This document shows, piece after piece, positions 56,961-64,000 of a stretch of DNA of 64,000 nucleotides (the first letter of the stretch is position 1; each line of letters starts with the position of its first letter). The notes beneath the pieces were generated by a model, which saw only the letters and a program-made list of their open reading frames with translations, was not told the DNA's origin and made no database searches. The DNA comes from Nonomuraea polychroma (GTDB taxonomy: Bacteria; Actinomycetota; Actinomycetes; Streptosporangiales; Streptosporangiaceae), in assembly GCF_004011505.1 (NCBI RefSeq), contig NZ_SAUN01000001.1, positions 1,488,001 through 1,552,000 of the forward strand, in the 5' to 3' direction. A program made the position numbers and the translations under genes.

Positions 56961-58268
56961 ATGCGGCTTTCTGTGGACTTCGCCGCCGACCGTTCCGGCA
57001 CGGCGGAGCTCGCGTGGGGACAGCGGAGCATCTGGAGTGCCATCCACGGGGTGGCGCCGGACAGCGCGCACTACTTCAACGTGCCGCGGCTGCTCGCCGT
57101 CCCCCGCGCGGGCGGCCCGCGCCGTCCCGAGGCCGTGGCGGCCGCCCTGGCCGAGGTGGTGGGCCGGCACGACGCCCTGCGATCCGTGGTACGGCTCGGC
57201 GTGGCCGGACCATACCAGGAGGTGGCGGCGGCCGGGACCCTGTCGATCGAGACGGTCGAGGCGGCACGCGACGACGTGGACGATGCCGCGGCGGAACTTG
57301 TCGCCCGCCTGGCCGGACGATCCTTCGACGATGGCGAGCAGCCGCTGCGCGCCGGATTCGTGGTCTGCGACGGCGCCGCCACCCACGTGGCGCTCGCGCT
57401 CAGTCATGTCGTCGCGGACCGGCGCGCGGCCGACGTCGTGGTGCGCGACCTGCGGATGCTGCTGCTGCGCGGGGTCATCGCGCGACCGCCGTCGTCGCAG
57501 TTGCTCGACCTGGTACGGGAGGAGGAGACGGCCTCGGCCGGTTCGGACCGGGCGGTCGCGCAGTGGGAGGCGCTTCTTCGGACCGTACCGTCCGCCATGT
57601 TCCCGAGTGTGGTCGGACCGGGCGCGACGCCGAGGTTCGCGCGGGCCGTGCTGTCGTCGCCCCGGCTCGACCACGCCGCACATGTGCTCGCCCGCCGTGC
57701 CGGCGTCAGCACTGCCACGGTCCTGCTGGTGGCGGTCACCATGCTGCTGCGCGAGCTGACCGGGCACCAGGTGTGCGCGATCACCCCGATCGTGCACAAC
57801 CGCTTCGACGGCCGGACCCGGGACCTGGTCACCAGCCTGAACCAGCTGGGACTGTTCACCCTGGGCCCGTGTGGAAGCCTTGCCGAGACCCTGGTGAGCG
57901 CGTATCCGGCGGTTCTCACGTCCTACCGGCGCGCCCGCTACAACCCGTTGGCCATGGACGCGATGATCGACCGGGTGAGCGCCGATCGGGGTGTCTCCGT
58001 CTTCCCGTCATGCTGCTTCAACGACCTGCGCCCTGGTGAGGATCCGGGTGGCGCCGACCATGCGGACGGGGAGTCCGAGCTGGAATGGCTGCCCGGCTCG
58101 GACCAGCGCTACTGCCCCTTCTGCATGGCCCTGATGCGCTGGAAGGGCACGCTCGGCGTGGAGCTGAGCGCGGACACCACCCGCCTGCCCGAGAGCGAGA
58201 TCGCCGCCTTGCTGTTTCGGCTGGAGTCCTTCGTGGTCGGCGCGGCTCGCCGGGAATCTGCCACATGA
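56961..58268 (+). CDS. condensation-like protein with degenerate active site
   Basis: This protein of about 435 residues has a condensation-type fold (LAWGQRSIWSAIHGVAPDSA, RHDALRSVV, TPIVHNRFDGRTRDLVTSLNQLGLF). The HHxxxDG motif reads SHVVADR: the first His is Ser and the Gly is Arg, while the second His and Asp remain. A Cys-containing stretch near the end (YCPFCMALM) is unusual. It may be a structural or trans-acting partner of the preceding C protein. I start at ATG 56961 (AAGGAGG just upstream); GTG 56937 is the alternative. Confidence 0.78.
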   Translation: MRLSVDFAADRSGTAELAWGQRSIWSAIHGVAPDSAHYFNVPRLLAVPRAGGPRRPEAVAAALAEVVGRHDALRSVVRLGVAGPYQEVAAAGTLSIETVEAARDDVDDAAAELVARLAGRSFDDGEQPLRAGFVVCDGAATHVALALSHVVADRRAADVVVRDLRMLLLRGVIARPPSSQLLDLVREEETASAGSDRAVAQWEALLRTVPSAMFPSVVGPGATPRFARAVLSSPRLDHAAHVLARRAGVSTATVLLVAVTMLLRELTGHQVCAITPIVHNRFDGRTRDLVTSLNQLGLFTLGPCGSLAETLVSAYPAVLTSYRRARYNPLAMDAMIDRVSADRGVSVFPSCCFNDLRPGEDPGGADHADGESELEWLPGSDQRYCPFCMALMRWKGTLGVELSADTTRLPESEIAALLFRLESFVVGAARRESAT

Positions 58269-58397
58269 GTCGATCGAGATCGTAGGGAACGGCACCCTGA
58301 TCCTCGCCCAGGCCGCCCCGATCGTCCTCCCGAGCCCGCCGCAGCCCAGGCACCAGGCGCTGGACGAGCCGCGCGCGAACGTAGAGAGCCCGTCCCG

Positions 58398-58610
58398 TCA
58401 GGAGATCACGACGAGCCGGTGCCCGGGCGGGCGGCCAGGACGTCGATGTCGTCTTCGGTCTCGGGCAGCCCCGGCGGCCATCCACTGCTTCTTGCCTGCG
58501 CGGGTCGACACGAAGCCGCGGCCCTTGCGGTTCTTCTCGACGATCAGCGCTTTGAGCGTGGCGGGCTCGAAGAGGTTGAGGAGGCGGTCGCCGTAGGCGG
58601 CGGCGGGGCA
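58398..58610 (-). pseudogene. remnant of a paralogue of the exported protein at 59015-59851
   Basis: One minus-strand frame ending at TGA 58398-58400 reads DRLLNLFEPATLKALI, close to DRLLEVLEPATLKTLL in the intact neighbour 0.6 kb away. The rest of the frame does not continue the family. This looks like the middle of a duplicated, truncated gene. The stretch 58269-58397 shows nothing else. Confidence 0.5.
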
Positions 58611-58960
58611 TGCTGCGTGACGTCTTCCCAGAGGCGTTGCGCGGTGAGCCGGCCCCTTGTGATCCGGGCGTCTGGGAGCTCAGCCGGCTGGCCACCGGGC
58701 GCAGCTGGTCGCGTACCGTGACGGCGGGGTTCGGGCCGCTGGCCCGCGCACTGCTCTGGGAGGCGTTCCGCTGGGTCGATCAGCACGGCGACACCATCGT
58801 CGCGGTGTCCAGCGTGGCCGTGGAACGCAGCGTGAACGCCATGGGCGTGCGTACCCGGCGGCTCGGCGACGGCAGGGCGACGCGCCTGGGCAGTCTGCTG
58901 TGCTCCGCCTACACCACCTCGACCAGGGACTTCCTGGAGAACGCGGCGCCGGTGTGTTAG
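58610..58960 (+). pseudogene. 5'-truncated LuxI-type autoinducer synthase-like fragment
   Basis: This 116-residue frame reads MLRDVFPEALRGEPAP, then VWELSRLATG, LARALLWEAFRWVDQHGDTIVAVSSVAVERSVNAMG (in parts) and VRTRRLGDG. The LxDVFPEL..G..P and WELSRxA pattern, followed by a helix and the Val-rich strand with xERxxxxxG, is the second half of LuxI-type acyl-homoserine-lactone synthases. The first half, about 80 residues with the catalytic region, is missing; its place is taken by the reverse-strand remnant. It is unlikely to be active. No LuxR partner is adjacent. Confidence 0.55.
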
Positions 58961-59014
58961 GCGTCATCCGTCCTGACCATGACGAGGGCTTCTTGCATGC
59001 CGGGGGAGGGCTGA

Positions 59015-59851
59015 TCAGCTCCAGCCGCCGGGCACCTGGTAGGGCACTTTGTCCCCGAGCTTCTCCCGTTCGATCACCTCGCCTTCGGCGGGCAGCAGCA
59101 CGTCGGCCCGGCGGCCCCAGTGGGAGTAGCGGGTGTCCGACTCGATACGGATGGACTCGTCGTAGAAGGGCAGGACGGCCTTGGCCTGCACCCGCTCCAC
59201 CAGGCCGGTCGGGCCGAACCGGACGGTGTAGGAGATGGTCCCGACGCGGCCGCTCTTGGAGCGGAGGCCGAAGCGCGAGACGAAGGCCGAGGACACCTTG
59301 ACCAGCGCGTCGGTCTTGATCTTCCCCTTCAGCACGCCGTCGCGGTAGGAGCTGCCGTGCGCCAGGAGGGTCTTCAGCGTGGCGGGCTCCAGGACCTCCA
59401 GCAGCCTGTCGCTGGTGGGTAGGTCGGTGTGCCGGTAGCGCACCCACTTGATCCCCTTGGGCAACGCATCGTCGACCAGAGGGCCCGAGACGTAGTCGTC
59501 GTAGCGCGACGAGATGATCCTGACCGGCTCCTGCTCCCTGGCCAGTGCGCTCTTCGTATCCCCCTCCTTGGCGACGTCGAGCAGCTTGTCGCTGGGGCGC
59601 ATGGTCTGCGACAGGTCGGCGGCGATCTCGCCTTCGGGGCTGAAACCGAGAGTGCCGTCCATGCGGTAAGAGATGGACAACCCGCGCCCGTAGTCGTCCT
59701 TGGCGGTGGACACGACGTCGACAGCCCTGCCGCGCGTCAGCTCGGCTTGAAGCGCCTTGACCGGGTCGGTCGCGGGAGCGGCGTACGCGGCGGTGGAGGT
59801 GAGCTGCACCAGGCCCGCGGCCGCGGCGAGGCCGGCGAGGGTTCGTTTCAT
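59015..59851 (-). CDS. exported protein, LppX/LprG-like fold possible
   Basis: This 278-residue protein has a signal peptide (KRTLAGLAAAAGLVQLTSTAAYA) without a lipobox Cys. The mature part alternates strands and helices (YGRGLSISYRMDGTLGFSPEG, GTISYTVRFGPTGLVERVQA), resembling the half-barrel of actinobacterial lipoprotein-sorting proteins. The function is unknown. ATG 59851 has AAGGA 5 bases upstream, so the longer frame is not used. A broken copy of its middle lies just downstream. Confidence 0.7.
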   Translation of the reverse strand: MKRTLAGLAAAAGLVQLTSTAAYAAPATDPVKALQAELTRGRAVDVVSTAKDDYGRGLSISYRMDGTLGFSPEGEIAADLSQTMRPSDKLLDVAKEGDTKSALAREQEPVRIISSRYDDYVSGPLVDDALPKGIKWVRYRHTDLPTSDRLLEVLEPATLKTLLAHGSSYRDGVLKGKIKTDALVKVSSAFVSRFGLRSKSGRVGTISYTVRFGPTGLVERVQAKAVLPFYDESIRIESDTRYSHWGRRADVLLPAEGEVIEREKLGDKVPYQVPGGWS

Positions 59852-60040
59852 CGCATTCCTTAGATGTTCCGGATGGACGCGAACAATCTGGTGCACCGAA
59901 GATCATCAGTCAAGCCCGGCGACGGAACCTGGCCAGGGGCAAGACTCCCTCGTCCATGACAGGTGCGCCGTGTGATCACAAAACCGCGACGTCACGGGTC
60001 CGCCGCGAACATGCGTGTCACGCGCGATGTCGAAGGATAT

Positions 60041-60787
60041 GTGCGCCGACCTACGCTCCTCGTTCTGGCCTCGTTGCTCACGCTCACAGCGTGCGCCACT
60101 GACCCGGCCGTCCAGGACGCACGAGATCACGTCGACCGGGTCGCCGACCAGCTGACGGGCTACGACCCGTGGATTCCCGAAGACGTTGGCTACTACCTCA
60201 CACGAGAGGAGGAGTACGTCACGGTCTTGGACGTCTCCGGCGATGGCCATGGTGATCCGGGACGCGTTCGGATCAAAGTCCGCGGGAAGGACCGTACGCC
60301 ACGGCCTCCGATAGGCCTGTCAGACACTCCCTCACCTGCGGCAGCGGTGTTTCTCTGCTTCGATCTGAAGGTGATTCAGCCTCCGCGAGCGGTCCACTCA
60401 CGGGTGCGGAAGAAGGACCGGAGGGTGAACGTCACCGAGATCGGCTGTCCTGAGAGTGTCCCGCCGCGCAGCTTCAGGCCGCCGGCCAGGCTGCCGGCTG
60501 AAACCCATTCATGGCTGAAGAAGCACCTGCCCACCACTCTCGATCTTGACGCCGCCCGCCGCGCGGTACGGGGCCTGGATCTGGACCCGCGAATCCGCCA
60601 GGACATCGCCGAGCACGACGGCAAGATCGGCATCGCCCTGCGAGAGCCGGACGGGAACTGCCTGTTCGCCCGGGTGTGGCCGGCCACCGTACAGGTATGG
60701 AGCCCATGGCGGCCATGGGCGCCTCCCGTGCTCCCGGCCGAACGCGCCTGCAGTGCCGCTCAGGCCGCAAGCGGTTACTCCTACTGA
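60041..60787 (+). CDS. putative lipoprotein of unknown function
   Basis: This 248-residue protein starts at GTG 60041 (AAGGA 3 bases upstream), with signal sequence RRPTLLVLASLLTLTAC in which Cys18 is the lipobox cysteine. The mature part has DVSGDGHGDPGRVRIKVRG, which could bind calcium (DxSGDGHxD), and a C-terminal CSAAQ. I recognise no family. ATG 60011 is an alternative start but places the signal peptide too deep. It is divergent from the exported protein gene at 59015-59851, with 189 bp between. Confidence 0.65.
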   Translation: MRRPTLLVLASLLTLTACATDPAVQDARDHVDRVADQLTGYDPWIPEDVGYYLTREEEYVTVLDVSGDGHGDPGRVRIKVRGKDRTPRPPIGLSDTPSPAAAVFLCFDLKVIQPPRAVHSRVRKKDRRVNVTEIGCPESVPPRSFRPPARLPAETHSWLKKHLPTTLDLDAARRAVRGLDLDPRIRQDIAEHDGKIGIALREPDGNCLFARVWPATVQVWSPWRPWAPPVLPAERACSAAQAASGYSY

Positions 60788-60848
60788 TCCCGCAGGGCAT
60801 GTCAAGGACGACTTGCGTGGGCGGCCTCGCCGTGCGCTGGGGTGAATG

Positions 60849-61301
60849 TCAGGCGGCGGGCTCGGTGAGCCGGAAGGTCTGGCGGTATGTCATGGGGGAC
60901 ACCCCCAGGGCGGCGGTCAGGTGCTGGCGGAGTGAGGCGCCCGTGCCGAAGCCGGCCTCCGCGGCGATCCGGTCCACCGTCAGGTCGGTGGTCTCCAGCA
61001 GGCGCCGGGCGAGCTCGACGCGCTGCCGGGTGAGCCACTGGCCCGGGGTCATGCCGGCCTCGTCGCGGAAGCGGCGGGTGAACGTGCGCACGCTCATCCG
61101 GGCGTGGGCGGCCATCTCCTTGAGGGAGATCGGCCGGTGCAGGTGGTGGAGCGCCCATGCCCGGGTCGCCGACGTGGAGGAGTCGGCCATCGCCGGGACA
61201 GGGCGTTCGACGTACTGCGCCTGCCCGCCGTCCCGCCACGGGGGGACGACGCAGCGCCGGGCGACCCGGTTGGCGACCTCGGCGCCGTGGTCGCGACGTA
61301 C
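60849..61301 (-). pseudogene. AraC-family (GlxA-like) regulator, N-terminal two thirds deleted
   Basis: The minus-strand frame encodes the GlxA-type linker DHGAEVANRVARRCVVPPW, QAQYVERPVPA, and then a full AraC double helix-turn-helix (ISLKEMAAHARMSVRTFTRRF, DLTVDRIAAEAGFG, FRLTEPAA). Upstream of VRRDHG the frame meets a TGA and the sequence changes to an MFS gene on the other strand. The class-I glutamine-amidotransferase-like sensor domain is gone. A short DNA-binding product could still start at ATG 61190. Confidence 0.8.
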
Positions 61302-61887
61302 CCCTCAGGTCTGGGTCTCCCTCGCGGTCAGTGTGCTCGCCTTCGGCGGCGTGATCGGCGGGTTCACCTACATCGCGTTCACGCTCACCGAGGTCAGCGG
61401 GTTCGCCACCGCCACCGTGCCCTGGCTGCTGGTGCTGTTCGGGGCCGGCACATTCGTGGGCAACCACGTCGGGGGCAAGCTCGCCGACCGGGCGCTGAAC
61501 ACGTCCCTCATCACGATCATGACGGTGACCGCCGCGGTTCTCGCGGTGTTCGCGCTGACCGCGCAGAGCCGGGCCATGACGATCGTCTCGCTGCTGCTGA
61601 TGGGCACGGCCGGACTGGCCACCGCGCCCGGGCTCCAGCTGCGGACCATGAAGTACGCCCAGGACGCCCCCACGCTGGCCTCGGGCGCCAACATCGCGGC
61701 CTTCAACATCGGCAACGCCCTCGGCGCCTGGCTGGGCGGCCTGGCCATCGCCGCCGGGTACGGCTTCGTCTCCCCCTTGTGGGTCGGCGCCGGTATCACC
61801 GCCGCCGGGCTCGCCGTCCTCGCGGCCGGCTCGGTACGGCCGCGCCGCCGGCTGCCGGCCACGCCCCCCGTCCGCGTCGCGGGCTGA
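61300..61887 (+). pseudogene. MFS transporter, C-terminal half only
   Basis: From TPQVWVSLAVSVLAFGGVIG onward the frame encodes six transmembrane helices of a DHA1-type drug or sugar efflux protein (VPWLLVLFGAGTFVGNHVGG, GTAGLATAPGLQLRTM, ASGANIAAFNIGNALGAWLGG). The first six helices and the start are absent. The frame joins directly to antisense AraC sequence, so the upstream codons are not MFS. It is non-functional. Confidence 0.82.
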
Positions 61888-61954
61888 CCCGCGACGCGGA
61901 CCGGCCGGGAGCCCGCCCCCATCCTGCTCCATCCGCTGAGAAAGGAAGTACGTC

Positions 61955-62146
61955 ATGAACCTCAACGACCGGCCAGCGTCGGCGCAGCCACACACCCAGA
62001 CAGCTCAACCCGCCAAGCGTGACGTCCACGGCGAGCGGCACCGGGCCGAGATCCGCTCACGGCCGGTGGCTCGACACGGGCACCACGGACGCTGTCTCGT
62101 AGCGCGATCCGCCTCTGGTCTCGTCGCGGCTTCTGCGGGACAGTAG
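61955..62146 (+). CDS. short reading frame of unknown function with good start signals
   Basis: The 63-residue frame starts at ATG 61955, 6 bases after AGGAAG, which is a strong Shine-Dalgarno. The peptide is Arg/His/Ala-rich (RHGHHGRCLVARSASG) with no recognisable domain. It may be the beginning of a gene whose remainder was lost in the same erosion as its neighbours. Confidence 0.3.
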   Translation: MNLNDRPASAQPHTQTAQPAKRDVHGERHRAEIRSRPVARHGHHGRCLVARSASGLVAASAGQ

Positions 62147-62174
62147 AGCAAGATCGGCTTTTGAGGAGGCGGCA

Positions 62175-63212
62175 GTGCGGCTCGGATTCAGCATCGGCAC
62201 CCTCGGCCCCGTGGCGGCCACCCATGAAGCCCAGCTGACGCTGGTACGCGAGGCGGAGCGGCTCGGATACGACTCGGTGTGGGCGTCGGAGGGGTACGGG
62301 GTCGATCCGGCGACCACGCTGGCCTGGCTGGCGGCCGGCACCGAGCGGATCGGCCTGGGCAGCGGCGTGATCCAGGTGACGGGCCGCACCGCGATCTCGG
62401 CGGCGATGGCCGCAACCACGATCGACCGAGTGTCGGGCGGCCGGTTCCTGCTCGGGCTGGGCGCGTCCGGCCCGCAGGTGGCCGAGGGATGGCACGGCCA
62501 GAGGTACGAGCGGCCGCTGGCCCACCTGCGCGACTACGTGGCCGTGGTGCGTACCGCGCTGGAGGGCCGTCCGGTCGAGCACGCCGGGCCGGAGATCGTG
62601 CTGCCGCTGCCGGACAGCCGCGGCAAGGCGCTGAGCATGACGGTCTCGCCGACGCGGCAGCCGCTGCCCATCCACCTGGCGGCCATGGGGCCGAAGGCGG
62701 TGGCGCTGGCCGGGGAGATCGCCGACGGGTGGCTGCCGATCCACTTCCCGCCCGAGCACCTCGCCGAGACGATGGAGCACCTGCGGGTCGGGGCGGCCCG
62801 GGCCGGGCGGGACGCGGCCCATGTGGAGGTCTCACCGATGGTCATGGCCATGGTGGACGACGACGCCGACTACGCGCGTGACCTGATACGGCCGATGCTG
62901 GCGCTCTACCTGGGCGGCATGGGCACCCGGGGGGTCAACTTCTACAACCGGCTCGCGCACCGCCTCGGGTTCGGCCCGGCGGCGGCGCGCGTGCGGGACG
63001 CCTACTTCGACGGCGACCTGGGCGAGGCGATGGAGGAGGTGTCCGACGACCTGGTCGACGCCCTGGCCCTGTGCGGCACCCCCGCGCGGGTGCGCGAGCG
63101 GCTGGAGGCCTACCGCAAGGCAGGCGCGACCAGGGTGATCGTCGGCCTGAACGCGCCCACTGTGGAGGACCGCGCGGAGCAACTCGGCTGGCTGGCCGAG
63201 CTCAACTCGTGA
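62175..63212 (+). CDS. LLM-class F420-dependent oxidoreductase
   Basis: This 345-residue luciferase-like TIM-barrel protein has LGYDSVWASEGYGVDPATTLAWLA, IGLGSGVIQVTGRTAISAAMAATTID (in parts), GRFLLGLGASGPQVAEGWHG and PIHLAAMGPKAVALAGEIADGWLP. The pattern is that of actinobacterial F420-dependent (MER-like) oxidoreductases. The substrate is unknown. GTG 62175 has GAGGAGG 5 bases upstream. It converges on the MFS gene at the right edge, with a G+C-rich gap of 55 bp. Confidence 0.9.
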   Translation: MRLGFSIGTLGPVAATHEAQLTLVREAERLGYDSVWASEGYGVDPATTLAWLAAGTERIGLGSGVIQVTGRTAISAAMAATTIDRVSGGRFLLGLGASGPQVAEGWHGQRYERPLAHLRDYVAVVRTALEGRPVEHAGPEIVLPLPDSRGKALSMTVSPTRQPLPIHLAAMGPKAVALAGEIADGWLPIHFPPEHLAETMEHLRVGAARAGRDAAHVEVSPMVMAMVDDDADYARDLIRPMLALYLGGMGTRGVNFYNRLAHRLGFGPAAARVRDAYFDGDLGEAMEEVSDDLVDALALCGTPARVRERLEAYRKAGATRVIVGLNAPTVEDRAEQLGWLAELNS

Positions 63213-63267
63213 GCCTGCGCCCGGCCGGGCTCAGCTCCTGAAGGAGCCTCCGCCCGGCCGGTCCGGC

Positions 63268-64000
63268 TCAGGTCGTGACCGGCGCCTGGGGCATTTCACG
63301 CATCCGAGGGATCGGTGACAACGCCAGCACGATCATCGGTACGACCGCGCCGATCACCGCCGCGACCAGGACCACCGGCCGCATGCCCACGGCCTCGCCG
63401 AGCAGCCCGGCCAGCAGGGCGCCGAGCGGCGCGGGCACCAGCCCCATCGCCCAGATGGTGGCGATGACCCGGCCGACGAGCTCGCGAGGCGTCGCCGACT
63501 GCAGCACGGTGATGTTGTTGACCACGAACACCTGCGTGCACAGGCCGACCAGCAGCTGCGAGAAGGCCAGCACGCCGATCGCCAGCCAGAGCGGCCCGCC
63601 GGCCAGCGGCACCAGGATGAGCGCGCTGTTGCCGATGACCGTGGACCAGAACATGGTGGGCCCCGGTCCCACCCCCTTCATGAGCCGCACCGACAGCCAC
63701 GCGCCGGTCACGGCGCCGACCCCGCCGACCGCGAGCACCGCTCCGACCCAGCCGGCCGGCACGCCGGCGCCGTCGATGACGTACGGGATGTAGAGGGTCT
63801 GCAGGATGCCGATGTCGAAGAAGGAGTAGACGGCGCTGGCGATGGCCAGCGGGCGGACGACCGGGTGGGACATCACCCAGCCGAAGCCCGCGCGGATGGC
63901 CGCGATCATGGTGCCGCCGCTGTCGGGCGGCGGCGGGTCCTCGCGCTTGCGGATGGAGATCAGGCAGAGCGCCGACAGCACGTAGCTGATCGCGTCCACC
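63268..64000 (-). CDS. MFS transporter, 5' end beyond the window
   Basis: At least 243 residues of a major facilitator protein (MFS_3, macrolide-efflux-like) are present: SHPVVRPLAIASAVYSFFDIG, GWVGAVLAVGGVGAVTGAWL, ATPRELVGRVIATIWAMG. About seven helices are visible. The start lies outside the window, as the frame is open to base 64000. The last residues are APVTT. Confidence 0.85.
   Translation of the reverse strand, partial: VDAISYVLSALCLISIRKREDPPPPDSGGTMIAAIRAGFGWVMSHPVVRPLAIASAVYSFFDIGILQTLYIPYVIDGAGVPAGWVGAVLAVGGVGAVTGAWLSVRLMKGVGPGPTMFWSTVIGNSALILVPLAGGPLWLAIGVLAFSQLLVGLCTQVFVVNNITVLQSATPRELVGRVIATIWAMGLVPAPLGALLAGLLGEAVGMRPVVLVAAVIGAVVPMIVLALSPIPRMREMPQAPVTT

Noticed and set aside
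60676..61887. Single 403-codon plus-strand frame ending in MFS helices
   Set aside because: Its first 200 codons are antisense to the AraC regulator fragment. Only the part from about 61300 is MFS sequence, so it is a fusion scar and not a gene.

Overview
The window is about 72% G+C with GTG/TTG starts, ATGA/GTGA gene overlaps and actinomycete-type regulators (SARP, FCD-type GntR, TetR, MarR). This fits a filamentous actinomycete, perhaps Streptosporangiales such as Nonomuraea; the genus is a guess. I saw no rRNA, tRNA, CRISPR array, intact insertion sequence or integrase.

Region A (1-19.8 kb) is a phage-tail-like contractile injection system (eCIS/CIS) on the minus strand. Read in the direction of transcription it encodes a LuxR-type regulator, a DUF4255 terminator-like protein, a zinc-ribbon membrane protein, an AAA+ ATPase, a zinc-ribbon/PASTA membrane protein, a DUF4157 protein, a candidate cargo with an HNH-like C-terminus, sheath, tube, a tail-assembly protein, a 48-residue DUF6760-type protein at 8833-8979, a proline-rich VQR-repeat protein, a second tube-like protein, a LysM hub, a VgrG-like spike, PAAR, gp25, a J-type baseplate protein and a gpI-like protein. 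A convergent SARP-type regulator closes the locus. Capsid, terminase and integrase are absent, so it is not a prophage. I recognise no tape measure or tail fibre.

Region B (20-23.3 kb) holds a TetR repressor divergent from an SDR-like protein with two operator copies between them, a small Cys-containing peptide coupled to a DsbA/FrnE thiol oxidoreductase, and a secreted protein resembling a metallopeptidase without its active site. Region C (23.4-31.2 kb) looks like a pipecolate/lysine catabolic set: P6C/aminoadipate-semialdehyde dehydrogenase, an amine oxidase, 2-oxoadipate dioxygenase/decarboxylase (HglS type), a D-2-hydroxyglutarate dehydrogenase-type flavo-iron-sulfur protein and an FCD-type GntR regulator. 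A 13-bp palindrome, GCATGTWACATGC, lies in the divergent promoter (two copies), just upstream of gntR (degenerate), and before the amidase operon of region D (31.3-38.2 kb). Region D carries an NCS1 permease with a Cys-rich tail, a DUF1097 protein, an alpha/beta hydrolase, formamidase FmdA, FmdB, an AmiC-like binding protein and a MarR regulator.

Region E (38.2-58.3 kb) is a nonribosomal peptide cluster. It has a C-A-PCP-TE-MFS megaprotein with a Cys nucleophile in its thioesterase, an acyl-AMP ligase, C-PCP, a free carrier protein, A-PCP (signature reads as Gly), C-A-PCP, a three-gene 2-oxoacid dehydrogenase-like complex (E1alpha, E1beta, E2, no E3) and two stand-alone condensation-type proteins with altered active sites. 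All three transcription units start at promoters whose +1 region is covered by the palindrome TGGGAGCGYTCCCA, the type bound by the LacI-family cellobiose repressor CebR in Streptomyces. A fourth copy lies at the left border. The cluster therefore looks like one carbohydrate-responsive regulon. I do not recognise the product.

Region F (58.3-64 kb) is eroded. It holds a remnant of a secreted-protein paralogue, a 5'-truncated LuxI-like synthase fragment, two exported proteins, a divergent AraC/MFS pair whose 5' halves have been deleted and fused, an F420-type LLM oxidoreductase, and an MFS gene running off the right edge.
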